64,000 nucleotides of DNA from Labilibaculum manganireducens (GCF_002843385.1 NZ_MVDE01000003.1:124001-188000); one strand, 5' to 3'; shown: positions 9,155 through 18,810, counted from the stretch's first letter. Notes: generated by a model from the letters alone, not told the origin. Made by a program: numbers and translations.

Positions 9155-10348
9155 CTATTGTTTTTTTAATAAATAATCATTCACTAATTCAAGTCTCTTG
9201 ATATTATTTTCAGGAGTTAATAGAGCCGTGTATTTAATACCATTCTCACCAAAGCGACTACACAAGTCACTATTATTTAATAGCTGATAGAGTTTGGTTC
9301 TTATTTCCAGCTTATTTTTACCATCAATAATATAACCTGTTTTCTGATCCAATATTGCATCACGAACACCTCCTGATTTACCTCCAATAACTGGTAAACC
9401 ATGAGAACTGGCCTCCAAAAACACAGTGGGACACCCCTCTGTGTCGCCATTATCCAACTCACGATGTGGCATAATAAATAATTTTGCCATACTGTAGAGT
9501 GCCGCGAGGTCGGCATTATCAATTCGCCCTGTCATAATAACATGATCCTCAATTCCATTTTTAGTGATACATGCTCTTATTTCATTCTCGTAATTTCCTG
9601 TGCCTACAATGACATATACCAGATTCTTATTACAAGTAATTAACTCTGGCATTGTATTTAAAACAGCAACATGACCTTTTCGTTCTTCTAAACGACCAAC
9701 AGTTAATATAATTTCTTTACCTTCCAAGTCATACTTAAGCTTTAGCATCTCAACAACGTCTCTACCAACTACAAGCTTATTAGAACTTACAGATGGTAAT
9801 ATTTTAAAAATTGTTTCCTGCTTCCCACCTAGGTCAATTAAAAGACTTTTAGTATAATCTGAAACAGTAATTATGGCATCAGACTTACGTATCGTATATC
9901 TCAATAATTTACTATGCCAAGATGTATTTATTAGCTGTGTTATTTCTTCTGCATAAGTAAATAATACAAGAGGAATCTTAAAAAACCTCTTAACAAGCCA
10001 AACTCCCAATAAAGATATATTGTATTCGCCTACATAGATTATCTTCGGCCTAAGTTTTAAAATGATCCAAATAGAATAAAGAGGCCATAATAAATTACAA
10101 ACTATCTTTTTTAATACATTAACTCTTGCACCTTCTAATACATGAATAATAAACCTTTTCCTAATTAGTTTTTGAGAAAACTCATCATCAAACTTCTTAC
10201 AATCATCTTTTGACAAGTGCGAAGTGTTAATTACGACAGTATCCTTTGGAAAACACTTTATCAAATTATGAAGATATTCTACAGACCCTCCTGCAAAAGG
10301 AGGAGGGAAACTTCCTGTGAATAATAATATTTTGTTTTTATAATCCAT
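9155..10348 (-). CDS. GT4 family glycosyltransferase
   Basis: A 397-residue GT-B transferase. The N-terminal domain has the glycine-rich FTGSFPPPFAGGSVEYLHNL. The linker SDAIITVSDYTKSLL precedes the C-terminal domain, with ILTVGRLEERKGH and the E-x7-E donor site in EGCPTVFLE followed by SSHGLPVIGGKSGGVRDAI. It is a retaining transferase on the cytoplasmic face acting on lipid-linked intermediates. It overlaps the upstream SDR gene by 11 bp and precedes gmd by 11 bp. The sugar transferred is not deducible from the sequence. Confidence 0.92.
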   Translation of the reverse strand: MDYKNKILLFTGSFPPPFAGGSVEYLHNLIKCFPKDTVVINTSHLSKDDCKKFDDEFSQKLIRKRFIIHVLEGARVNVLKKIVCNLLWPLYSIWIILKLRPKIIYVGEYNISLLGVWLVKRFFKIPLVLFTYAEEITQLINTSWHSKLLRYTIRKSDAIITVSDYTKSLLIDLGGKQETIFKILPSVSSNKLVVGRDVVEMLKLKYDLEGKEIILTVGRLEERKGHVAVLNTMPELITCNKNLVYVIVGTGNYENEIRACITKNGIEDHVIMTGRIDNADLAALYSMAKLFIMPHRELDNGDTEGCPTVFLEASSHGLPVIGGKSGGVRDAILDQKTGYIIDGKNKLEIRTKLYQLLNNSDLCSRFGENGIKYTALLTPENNIKRLELVNDYLLKKQ

Positions 10349-11231
10349 TAATAATTTTTTCTAATCCTTTTTCTAGTGAGAATCTTGGCAAGAAACCTAA
10401 TTCTTTTAATTTCGACGTATCAGCATACATGCTAGTTACTTCACCAGCATTTGCAATATTGTTAGGAGAAATAATAATTTCATTTTTATTTAACAACTCA
10501 GTAAGTAGTTGAGCCAATTCAATAATTTTAATTGGTCTTCCATTTGCTAAATTATAATCTTCACCAATTATCCCTTTATCGGCAATAAATATTAAACCAT
10601 TAACAATATCTTGAATATAGGTAAAATCTCTAATTTGTTTTCCGTCCCCAAAAAGCTCGATTACCTTGGGATTTGCCTTAATTTTTTGAATTAGATCGTA
10701 AATAACAAACCTATTTAAATCATCACCATAAATACTGAAAATTCTAGCGATTTTAATATCTAAATTATATGACCTAGCATAGGCCATACAATATGCCTCA
10801 CAAGCTAATTTAGAAGCCCCATAGGGTGATGTTGGCTTCTTGTACGATTTTTCAGTTAAAGGTGCTTTATTAGACAAATCGAAAACAGAGGACGTTGATG
10901 CAAATACCATACTGCCATTTTTCTTTCTTAACGACTCCAAAACATTGATCGTTGAAACTACATTTGCATTAAAATCGTTAAGGGGATCAATTAGTGACTC
11001 ACCAACATTTGCATGAGCAGCAAGATGAATAACAATACTGTTTTCATCAATTAAATAATCCAAAGCTCCAATACGATTAAGGTCTTTCTGATAGAATTCA
11101 CATTTAAAATCATCTTTTTTAACATCTACCGCAATAACTTTTTCACCCTTAGAAATAAGTTTCTCAACCACTTTTTTTCCAATATAACCACAAGCTCCTG
11201 TTACAATATATTTCCTTCTAGTCATTCTCAA
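10338..11231 (-). CDS. NAD-dependent epimerase/dehydratase (extended SDR)
   Basis: 297 residues with TGACGYIGKKV at the N-terminus, VIHLAAHANVGES in the cofactor-binding region, and an active site made of ASTSSVFD and SPYGASKLACE (YxxxK). This pattern fits the GalE/RfbB/Rmd group. Possible roles are UDP-hexose 4-epimerase or reductase of the 4-keto sugar made by the neighbouring Gmd. The sequence alone does not decide. It is encoded immediately upstream of, and overlapping, the GT4 gene. Confidence 0.85.
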   Translation of the reverse strand: MRMTRRKYIVTGACGYIGKKVVEKLISKGEKVIAVDVKKDDFKCEFYQKDLNRIGALDYLIDENSIVIHLAAHANVGESLIDPLNDFNANVVSTINVLESLRKKNGSMVFASTSSVFDLSNKAPLTEKSYKKPTSPYGASKLACEAYCMAYARSYNLDIKIARIFSIYGDDLNRFVIYDLIQKIKANPKVIELFGDGKQIRDFTYIQDIVNGLIFIADKGIIGEDYNLANGRPIKIIELAQLLTELLNKNEIIISPNNIANAGEVTSMYADTSKLKELGFLPRFSLEKGLEKIINGL

Positions 11232-11321
11232 TAATCATTCTTTATAATCAAATTATGTTGATCTAAACAAAAGGGTAAAGCCAAAATAATAACAATTATT
11301 ATTATTAGCAAAACCTACAAT

Positions 11322-11975
11322 TTATTTTGTAATATCTTCAATATTAGCCTTAACAATTTTTGCAGGATTACCAGCAACAATAGACCAAGCTGGCACATCT
11401 TTAGTAACAACGCTACCAGCCCCAACTATAGCACCTTCTCCAATTGTAACCCCCTTAAGAATTATACAGTTCATACCAATCCAAGCGTTTTTCTTAACTG
11501 TTATAGGAACACTATCAACAACATCCCATTTTTTGCTTTCAATAAAACTACTTCTGCCATTTCTAATATCATCTAATTGCCTTTTTTGATCATTTATTCT
11601 TTCTTTAAAATCTAAAGAATGTGAATTATGATCATAAAAATACGTACCCCAAGCAACTGTAACATTATCTTCAAAAATAATTTTAGAACGACAAATAATC
11701 TTACTTCCACCAATATAGACTCCATCTCCAATAGATACGTTGCCTTCTGAAGATTCAAAAACAATAGAGCACGATAATATACAATCATCTCCTATTGTTA
11801 AATACTTTCTATGAGGTTCTGGATTAATTAAACACAAATTAAATTCAGACATCAAAATACTATTTTCAGAGATGCACCCAAATTTTCCTAAATTAAGGTT
11901 TAATCTATATTTCTGATAATGTCTTTTAATATTAAAAAAGTAATATAGTTGTTTTATAAATTTCATAATCCTCAT
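11322..11975 (-). CDS. Left-handed beta-helix acyltransferase
   Basis: 217 residues, with hexapeptide repeats from about residue 60 onward (ISIGDGVYIGGSKIIC-like turns) and the C-terminal block MNCIILKGVTIGEGAIVGAG followed by SVVTKDVPAWSIVAGNPAKI. This is the standard O-acetyltransferase ending of the NodL/LacA/WcaF type. It probably adds an acetyl group to a sugar of the repeat unit. The start may be the internal Met at residue 4. It is adjacent (4 bp) to a second, shorter transferase of the same fold, so the polymer may carry two acyl decorations. Confidence 0.87.
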   Translation of the reverse strand: MRIMKFIKQLYYFFNIKRHYQKYRLNLNLGKFGCISENSILMSEFNLCLINPEPHRKYLTIGDDCILSCSIVFESSEGNVSIGDGVYIGGSKIICRSKIIFEDNVTVAWGTYFYDHNSHSLDFKERINDQKRQLDDIRNGRSSFIESKKWDVVDSVPITVKKNAWIGMNCIILKGVTIGEGAIVGAGSVVTKDVPAWSIVAGNPAKIVKANIEDITK

Positions 11976-11979
11976 AAAT

Positions 11980-12531
11980 TTAAGCTATCGTTTTTATTAA
12001 CTTAGCTGGAACCCCACCTACAATAGAGTAATCAGGTACATCTTTAGTAACGACAGCATTAGCAGCAACAACAGAATTCAAACCAATGGTTACCCCTGGC
12101 AGTATTACAACTCCACATCCAATCCAAGCCCCCTCTTTAATGACAATATCACCTTCATAACGGCAATCTTGTTTAATGATAGGTAAATCGTTATTCTCAT
12201 AAACATGTGTTGTATCGCTAATGTACACTCTATCAGCAATCAGAACATTACTATGTATATAAACATTAATTTTTGCATTAATATGACAAAAACGACCGAT
12301 ATATACTCCATCCCCAATAGTCAATGCATTGCCTTCTTTATTTTCAAATACATTTAACCAGCAATGCTCCTTGATAACAACATTTTCGCCAATCTTAATC
12401 ATTTTTGGATTGAGAATAGTTGAAGGATAATTTATTCTCAAGCCAATAGCTTTATTGGCGAATAAATCGCCAATTATTAGAGAGTATACTCTCACCCATA
12501 TACGGTTAAGTAATTGAAACAAGCTATACAT
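11980..12531 (-). CDS. Left-handed beta-helix acetyltransferase (WcaF/NodL-like)
   Basis: 183 residues. Hexapeptide repeats (ALTIGDGVYIGRFCHI and similar) lead to GAWIGCGVVILPGVTIG and VVTKDVPDYSIVGGVPAKLI, the acetyl-CoA-binding end of the family. The protein likely O-acetylates a repeat-unit sugar in the cytoplasm. Its start codon shares one base with the stop codon of the flippase gene (12531), which suggests coupling. It resembles the next gene but is shorter and not a close duplicate. Confidence 0.87.
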   Translation of the reverse strand: MYSLFQLLNRIWVRVYSLIIGDLFANKAIGLRINYPSTILNPKMIKIGENVVIKEHCWLNVFENKEGNALTIGDGVYIGRFCHINAKINVYIHSNVLIADRVYISDTTHVYENNDLPIIKQDCRYEGDIVIKEGAWIGCGVVILPGVTIGLNSVVAANAVVTKDVPDYSIVGGVPAKLIKTIA

Positions 12532-14045
12532 TAATTTCTATTTAATTTAAGTGAGCCTAATAATAACTTTATCTTTTTCTTTTCTTCTATCTCCAAGAAA
12601 AAAAACATTGGTAAAAGCAAACAAGTTAAAGATAAGGCCGCAAATAATATAAAACTCATCCAATTATTAAAATCTAAATAAAAGTTACTAACTGTATACA
12701 ATAATAAAAACAAAGGTGTGGATGCCAAAACAATCTTGTAAGATGTAAAAAACATATCTCTCCAATGCAAATTCAATATCTTACAATAATGAAAGAAAGA
12801 AGGTATAGTAACAGTAATACTAGAAATTAAAGTCCCCAATATAGGACCTCCAATACCATATTTTGGAATCAATAGAATACTCAATGTTACATTTATAATA
12901 ACACTAAGCATAAAATAAGAATTAACTTTCTTTGTATGCCCCAAAGCAAAAACAATATTAGATATAACCCCAAAACCAGGAGCTATAATATAAATCAGCA
13001 TATATATTTGAGCCCAAACTACCAAATTTGTATATTCGCTACCAACCCATAATAAAAAAAAAGGCTTAGTAAGTACAATACCAGCTAAAGCCATGGGTAC
13101 ACTACAAATAGCAAAGTATTTAACGCCTATTATGGCCATCCTATTTATTAAAGCTCTATTATTATTAGCATCAGCAGCAAAAATAGTTGGCATAATAACA
13201 CCTGATATCATACCTAAAAACGATTCGGACATAATAAAAGGTGTCGAAGTGATTTTATAGTGCGAAACTTCTCTTACTGATAGCAAACGCCCAATAATGA
13301 GATTATCGAGCTGTACACTTAGCATTCTCATCAATTGTAGGAAGAACATTCCCATACTAAATGAAAATATTTCTTTAAAAACAGATTTTCTTACAAACGA
13401 AAACTTGCACTGAATATAATTGACCGATTTTCTAACAGAAAATATTGTTGGTAGCCACATAAGAACACCGACCATGTTATAGATTAGGGCAATTGTAACT
13501 ATATCCAATGAAATATAGACAGACAAAAGAAGAACTAATGTTTTAGTAAATGAGACATACGCTTTTAACTTACTGTCTAATTTATAATCTAATATAGCAG
13601 GAAATACAGAACTAACCATCTTCATTGGCCAAATAAGAACAGAAAATATTCCAGCAATCAGAAGAACTTGTTGAGCCTGTACAAGTAAAGTAGCCTCAAT
13701 ATTAAAAAAAGAAACAATATTGTGATTAAAATAAACAACCAAAATGGCTATTAAAATACCAATAAATAGATGTAAAGCTATTCCTGTACTAAATACTTGA
13801 TTAAAATATAATTTTTGATTTCCAATATATGCTTTTGATAAATATTTTTGAACACCTATACCAAAACCAAAATCCAGAACTCCCATATACCCAATAATAA
13901 TATTGGATAATATCCAAATACCATATAATTCAGCTCCTATATTATTTATAAAAAGGGGAAGAATAAATAGATTTAGTAACTGTGTAATCACTAAAAAGAA
14001 CACATTATAAAAAGTATTCTTAAAAAAAAGCTTCCTTTGGGACAT
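12531..14045 (-). CDS. wzx: Polysaccharide flippase, Wzx/MATE-like
   Basis: A 504-residue integral membrane protein with about 12-14 hydrophobic segments. It begins FFKNTFYNVFFLVITQLLNL, followed by GAELYGIWILSNIIIGYMG, a typical PST/Wzx N-terminus. It would carry the undecaprenyl-linked repeat unit across the inner membrane before polymerisation by Wzy. One-base overlaps at both ends (with the candidate transferase at 14045 and the acetyltransferase at 12531) indicate a tightly packed operon. Confidence 0.92.
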   Translation of the reverse strand: MSQRKLFFKNTFYNVFFLVITQLLNLFILPLFINNIGAELYGIWILSNIIIGYMGVLDFGFGIGVQKYLSKAYIGNQKLYFNQVFSTGIALHLFIGILIAILVVYFNHNIVSFFNIEATLLVQAQQVLLIAGIFSVLIWPMKMVSSVFPAILDYKLDSKLKAYVSFTKTLVLLLSVYISLDIVTIALIYNMVGVLMWLPTIFSVRKSVNYIQCKFSFVRKSVFKEIFSFSMGMFFLQLMRMLSVQLDNLIIGRLLSVREVSHYKITSTPFIMSESFLGMISGVIMPTIFAADANNNRALINRMAIIGVKYFAICSVPMALAGIVLTKPFFLLWVGSEYTNLVVWAQIYMLIYIIAPGFGVISNIVFALGHTKKVNSYFMLSVIINVTLSILLIPKYGIGGPILGTLISSITVTIPSFFHYCKILNLHWRDMFFTSYKIVLASTPLFLLLYTVSNFYLDFNNWMSFILFAALSLTCLLLPMFFFLEIEEKKKIKLLLGSLKLNRN

Positions 14046-15607
14046 TATTTACATTTTTCTGATTGAAAATGCTCATGCATGACGTATGCGTAAGGCTTAT
14101 TCTCATCTAAAGATTCCAACAATTTAGAAACTTCAACTTCCTCGCTTAAGACCATAAAGTCTTTAACAACCCATTTTTCAAAATCAACAAATAGTGGTGT
14201 AAAATCAGTCCATGCTCGATTACATATTTGAGTTAAATAGTACGTAACCCAAGCATTCCTTTCTTGAAATTCAAAATTATTTAATTTATCATTCAATGCT
14301 TCTTCAATTTTTTGAAAATATTCATCTTTGGTTTCAGAATGATGTAAAAATCCAAGATTTTGATAGTAACAATTACCAGCGATTATTACACTTTTACCCA
14401 TTGCAGCAGCTTCTATTGCCATTGTTGAAGTATAAGCTAACACAATCTTACATTTGTCCATCAAATCATAAGTGTTAACTTTATCATAAGCTGATATAAA
14501 TTTAAATCTCGGATTCTCACCAAACTTTTCATCCAAGATAGTCTTCAATGAATAATTTGATTTGTCACTATCACACCTCTCCGCTGGATGTTGCCTAATT
14601 GCAATTTTGTAAGTTGAATGACCTAAAATATACTGAACAGTTTCAGTTATCCAATCTATCGTATTCTCAAATTTATTATGCAAACCAACAGCAGATGAGT
14701 CCCAATCGATATTAAGAATAAAAACGACTTCAAAATCGTAACTTTTCCCAGTTTTCTTTACAAGTTGATAATTAAATATATCTTCGCCACGCTGTCTTAG
14801 AAAAAATTCTTTTTTTGCTCTATTATATATTGAATCTATTTCTGATTCATCATTAGACATTAATAAATCAAATGCTTCTTCAATATCCTGTTGTTGTGAT
14901 GCAATACCATTACGAGTAAACGTAATGCATCCATATGTTGAATCAAATGTAAAAAAAGGAATTTGATGTTTCTTTGATTCGATTACGAAAATTGAACTAT
15001 AAGCCCAGACACCACCAGGTGTAATTAATTTATCGATATCAATTGTTTCAAATAGTTTTATTGCCCGTCTCTGTACAGTCTCAAGATGCTTTTCAATCTC
15101 AGCATAAAGTATATCATTCTCTTCAATGAAACATTTAGCTTTTGTATAGTGAGTCATATTATTCTTAACAAACTGATCAAGGTGATCAATCTCACCTTCA
15201 AACTCGTGAACATCGCTTAATGTAATAACATTAAAGTTTTTATTTATTAATTTTAATAACTTACTAATAAAATACTGGTCAATAAAATAAGCATAATCAT
15301 ACTTAGGAAATGGTATATCCACATAAATAAAAGAAATATTACACTTTTTCTTAAACAACATTAAAAAACTTAATGTAATAGTAAACCAAGGAGTACTCGT
15401 CCCTCCCCATGGCCCTATAATAAAACAAATTTTCTCCCCTTCTTTGTTATTTTTAAACTTCGACAAATTATCTTTAAAATATTTACTATAGTCATAATAT
15501 GAATTTCGCATATTATTATTACTAATACTCACCTTTAAAAAGTATGCTATTTTGCGCATACTCAAAGGTAAAATATCAATAATCTTATTTGTGATAAAAC
15601 TTTTCAT
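14045..15607 (-). CDS. Putative capsule-type glycosyltransferase, candidate nonulosonate transferase
   Basis: 520 residues, not a standard GT2 or GT4. ICFIIGPWGGTSTPWFTITL (from about residue 60) and the late segment LAYTSTMAIEAAAMGKSVII resemble the C-terminal nucleotide-sugar site of capsule-synthesis (KpsS/KpsC-like) and polysialyltransferase-like GT-B enzymes. IRQHPAERCDSDKSNYS supplies an HP pair similar to the HP motif of such families. It directly follows legF in transcription order, so transfer of CMP-legionaminate is an attractive role, but this is inference. Family membership itself is moderately sure. Confidence 0.6.
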   Translation of the reverse strand: MKSFITNKIIDILPLSMRKIAYFLKVSISNNNMRNSYYDYSKYFKDNLSKFKNNKEGEKICFIIGPWGGTSTPWFTITLSFLMLFKKKCNISFIYVDIPFPKYDYAYFIDQYFISKLLKLINKNFNVITLSDVHEFEGEIDHLDQFVKNNMTHYTKAKCFIEENDILYAEIEKHLETVQRRAIKLFETIDIDKLITPGGVWAYSSIFVIESKKHQIPFFTFDSTYGCITFTRNGIASQQQDIEEAFDLLMSNDESEIDSIYNRAKKEFFLRQRGEDIFNYQLVKKTGKSYDFEVVFILNIDWDSSAVGLHNKFENTIDWITETVQYILGHSTYKIAIRQHPAERCDSDKSNYSLKTILDEKFGENPRFKFISAYDKVNTYDLMDKCKIVLAYTSTMAIEAAAMGKSVIIAGNCYYQNLGFLHHSETKDEYFQKIEEALNDKLNNFEFQERNAWVTYYLTQICNRAWTDFTPLFVDFEKWVVKDFMVLSEEVEVSKLLESLDENKPYAYVMHEHFQSEKCK

Positions 15608-15670
15608 AATCTGTAATTAAATTGATCAACGCAAAAATTCTTTTTTAATGAAGTAAAAGGTATAACTGTA

Positions 15671-16372
15671 CTAGCCTTCACCTAAAATTATTTCTGCAAT
15701 CATCTTATCAATATTAGTATCAATATCAATAGATCTCTCATTAGACATAAGATATGCATAAGAATTAGTATTAAAGCTAAACATTTTTTCTTCAAGTAAT
15801 CTATCTACCTGTGTAATATAAATTGCACCATTGTATTGATAATAAGTAGGCAAATCTTGAGATCGGACATTTTTAAGTTCATCTCTTTCAAAATTATTAA
15901 TACTATTATCTTCTGGTAGTATATTAGTCCATAATGGAGAATGTTTACACTCACACATTGAAATAACAGAATCTGCCTTCTTCTCCAGAAGCAATTCAAC
16001 AGCACCATTAATATCTTCAACAGTCCTCAACGGAGATGTAGGTTGTAAAAGCATAATGTAGCTGTACTCTTTCCCCATCTGTTTGTAAAAATCGATACTG
16101 TGTTTAACTACATCAACAGAAGTTGCAGTATCGTTGGACAAATAATCAGGGCGCACAAATGGAACTTCGGCACCATATTCTTTCGAAATTTTAGCTATCT
16201 CATCATCATCTGTACTAACAACAATATCAGTTATATATTTTGATTGTTTTGCAGCTTCAATAGTCCATGCGATTAGAGGTTTTCCAGCCAAATTCATTAT
16301 GTTTTTTCCTGGTAAGCGTTTACTCCCACCTCTTGCTGGAATGATAGCTAATATCCTTTTATTAATGATCAT
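15671..16372 (-). CDS. legF: CMP-legionaminate/CMP-nonulosonate synthetase (LegF/NeuA-like)
   Basis: 233 residues with the cytidylyltransferase N-terminus LAIIPARGGSKRLPGKNI, VVSTDDDEIAK, and LLQPTSPLRTVEDI. These are the nucleotide-binding features of CMP-NeuAc synthetase and its LegF/PtmB relatives. It activates the nonulosonate with CTP. It follows a complete set of legionaminate genes, so CMP-legionaminate rather than CMP-NeuAc is the expected product. The start overlaps the stop of the NodB-like gene by 4 bp (ATGA arrangement). Confidence 0.88.
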   Translation of the reverse strand: MIINKRILAIIPARGGSKRLPGKNIMNLAGKPLIAWTIEAAKQSKYITDIVVSTDDDEIAKISKEYGAEVPFVRPDYLSNDTATSVDVVKHSIDFYKQMGKEYSYIMLLQPTSPLRTVEDINGAVELLLEKKADSVISMCECKHSPLWTNILPEDNSINNFERDELKNVRSQDLPTYYQYNGAIYITQVDRLLEEKMFSFNTNSYAYLMSNERSIDIDTNIDKMIAEIILGEG

Positions 16373-17757
16373 CTATCTCGGTATGAATTAATTGTTTTAT
16401 TAATATCACTAACTACACCATTATTAACTGTAATCTTAACAATAATATTATTGCCATAATTATCATTTGAAGAAACACATATTGTATCTACCAAGTGTAA
16501 AGGAACTGTTAGTCGATCAAATGTATAATAATAGTTTTCCTTAAATTTTCCAAAATCAAAATTATCATGATAATATTTACCGTATACTGTTTTAATCGCA
16601 AGATAAGGTTGTGGTCCAAAAAAAGCACCATTAGTTCTTTTTATATCTAAAACATTTTCTCTAAAAGAAGCCTCAAAGTCCAGATTATCATTTTCAATAT
16701 CTTTTGTTTCAAAACCAATTACATCTCTAAAAGCTTTTATTGAGGTACTGTTCTTTACTTTAACATTTGGATATTTTTTTCTTATAATATTCAATTTTGA
16801 CTGAAATTCATCAATTTCTAACTCCATATCACGAAAGTCATGATTGGTAATTCCGAGATAAGTATTACCTGTTTTATCAGCAGTTAAAAATGCTTTATCA
16901 ATTTCTTCAAGACTTACATTTCTAAATCGTGTTTTCATATTCAACACTCTTGAAATATATCTATTTGAATTACCTTTTTTTCTCCAATCGTATATATCAG
17001 GATTATAAATAGTCCAATCAGATGGAGCTCCTGCCCAATCTCCATATCTTCCATTAATAGCATCAACCTGAGTAGATATATTATCATCTAATACAGATTG
17101 ATTAGATGCGTCAAACGGCATCCACTGCTCTAGGAAAAATGCAGAATCAGGACGTACAGTATGAAACCCAGCCCGATTAACAACAGGAAACCAGTTTTTA
17201 TCAATCAACCTTCTTGATAATATTTGGTGAAGCTCATACATAGAGTTATCATACGAGGTCGCAGTTATATGAGCCTCTTTAAAAAAGGAAATCGGATGAA
17301 AATGCCATTGAATATCATCTTTTGAATTAGTTTCTTTTAATATTTGCTCGTAATGATTAAAAATATTCAAGTATCCAATATCTCTTCTTCTCTCATTTGT
17401 TTCAAAACCAACATGATCTATTATATGCCAATTGTAAATCAATCCATTACCAAAATCATCTAAATACAGATTTCGATACTCTTTAGATAGTATTTTATAC
17501 AACATTACATCTATGCTATCCCAAGTAGACTTAAAGTTAATCAAATGCGGATCGAGAACTTTAGCGATATCATTCTTAAGTTTACTATCACAAAATTCTA
17601 TTTTACGTTCTTGTAATTTTATTAAATTCTTTATAGAAGGAATAATGTCTAATTTAATTCCAAATGTATTTTCTATACGATTAAACACTTCACAAACAGG
17701 CTCATGTAATGGACCTTCGGTATCTATATGATGAACAATATGAACAATTTTCTCCAT
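16369..17757 (-). CDS. NodB-like (polysaccharide deacetylase fold) protein in the legionaminate operon
   Basis: 462 residues, function not recognised with certainty. Possible metal and catalytic motifs of a NodB-type carbohydrate deacetylase are visible in the right order: HIDTEGP (D12), WHFHP (151-155), NRAGFHTVRPDS (194-205) and TNHDF (304-308). The C-terminal 130 residues (SFRENVLDIKRTNGAFFGPQ region) look like a separate domain. It is coupled to legF by a 4-bp overlap and follows the PtmE-like gene by 3 bp. That placement suggests a step in making or modifying the nonulosonate or its glycan, for example removal of an N-acyl group. This is inference. Confidence 0.5.
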   Translation of the reverse strand: MEKIVHIVHHIDTEGPLHEPVCEVFNRIENTFGIKLDIIPSIKNLIKLQERKIEFCDSKLKNDIAKVLDPHLINFKSTWDSIDVMLYKILSKEYRNLYLDDFGNGLIYNWHIIDHVGFETNERRRDIGYLNIFNHYEQILKETNSKDDIQWHFHPISFFKEAHITATSYDNSMYELHQILSRRLIDKNWFPVVNRAGFHTVRPDSAFFLEQWMPFDASNQSVLDDNISTQVDAINGRYGDWAGAPSDWTIYNPDIYDWRKKGNSNRYISRVLNMKTRFRNVSLEEIDKAFLTADKTGNTYLGITNHDFRDMELEIDEFQSKLNIIRKKYPNVKVKNSTSIKAFRDVIGFETKDIENDNLDFEASFRENVLDIKRTNGAFFGPQPYLAIKTVYGKYYHDNFDFGKFKENYYYTFDRLTVPLHLVDTICVSSNDNYGNNIIVKITVNNGVVSDINKTINSYRDR

Positions 17758-17760
17758 AGC

Positions 17761-18810
17761 TTAATATTTTATATGCTTAACAAATTCCTGAGCTTTTTTA
17801 TAATCTTCATGTTTTCCGATGTCTATCCAATAACCATAAATGGGATTCTGTATCACCTTACCTCCTTGATCTAAGACATTCTGAATTAAATCCGTAATAT
17901 TATAAAATTCATTTGAAGGTATTCGTTCAATCAATTCTCTTTTGATAATATAAATACCCGCATTGGCATAATGTGTATTATTAGGCTTTTCTTTAAAAGA
18001 TAAGACTCTGTTATCTTCTCTTTCTAAAATAGCGTAGGGAATATTAACCGTATATGGTATTGATGCAATTCCAATTTCAGCATCAGCATTAAGTGTATTC
18101 AAGTATAAATCTTCAAAGTCAACATCAGTAAACAAATCACTATTCATAATAAGAATATGTTCAGACTCAAATTTTTCCACTAATCTAATAGCCCCACCTG
18201 TACCCAAAAACTTTTCTTCTTCAATGTATTCAATCAAAATGCCTTTTGCTGAACCATCTCCAAAATAATCCTTTATTTGTTCACCTAAATATTTAATAGA
18301 TATGTAAATTTTTTCTATTCCATATTGAATCAAACGATCAATATTGTGTTCAATAATTGGCTTATCAGCCAATTTCAACATAGGCTTAGGCGTATTATCT
18401 GTTAATGGTCGTAGTCTCTCCCCTTTTCCACCAGCCATGATCATACATTCCAATGGCAATACAGATTTAAGGCGAACTAAATCATAAACTTTGCTAATCT
18501 TACCTTCATTTGTGAGACATGGTAACAATTTCACACCTTTTTTTCTAAACTTTTTTATTTCAAAAACATCTACCCCATGAGAATTTACAAAGGAAAAATC
18601 TTTAGCCATAAATTGAGATACAGCAACACTAGTATCAAGGCCTTTAAGCAATCCTCTTCGCACGTCGCCATCGGTAAGAGTTCCAAACATCCTATCATCT
18701 TGGTCACACACAAATAGAGTTAGATTTTCAGAAGAAATAATATCTAATTTAGCTATCGCTTCTAATATTGAAGCAGTTTTTTGAATTATATGTTTACTGA
18801 AATTCTTCAT
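17761..18810 (-). CDS. ptmE: CBS-domain nucleotidyltransferase (PtmE-like GlcN-1-P guanylyltransferase)
   Basis: 349 residues with two parts. Residues 1-115 form a CBS-domain pair (CDQDDRMFGTLTDGDVRRGL). Residues from about 120 form a nucleotidyltransferase domain with MIMAGGKGERLRPLTDNTPK, IEHNIDRLIQYGIEKIYIS and LIMNSDLFTD. This CBS-NTP arrangement is that of PtmE, which makes GDP-GlcN at the entry of the GDP-linked legionaminate route. Its place between the NeuC-like and LegF genes supports this role. The partner proteins for GlcN-1-P supply (PtmF, PtmA) are not in the window. Confidence 0.85.
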   Translation of the reverse strand: MKNFSKHIIQKTASILEAIAKLDIISSENLTLFVCDQDDRMFGTLTDGDVRRGLLKGLDTSVAVSQFMAKDFSFVNSHGVDVFEIKKFRKKGVKLLPCLTNEGKISKVYDLVRLKSVLPLECMIMAGGKGERLRPLTDNTPKPMLKLADKPIIEHNIDRLIQYGIEKIYISIKYLGEQIKDYFGDGSAKGILIEYIEEEKFLGTGGAIRLVEKFESEHILIMNSDLFTDVDFEDLYLNTLNADAEIGIASIPYTVNIPYAILEREDNRVLSFKEKPNNTHYANAGIYIIKRELIERIPSNEFYNITDLIQNVLDQGGKVIQNPIYGYWIDIGKHEDYKKAQEFVKHIKY

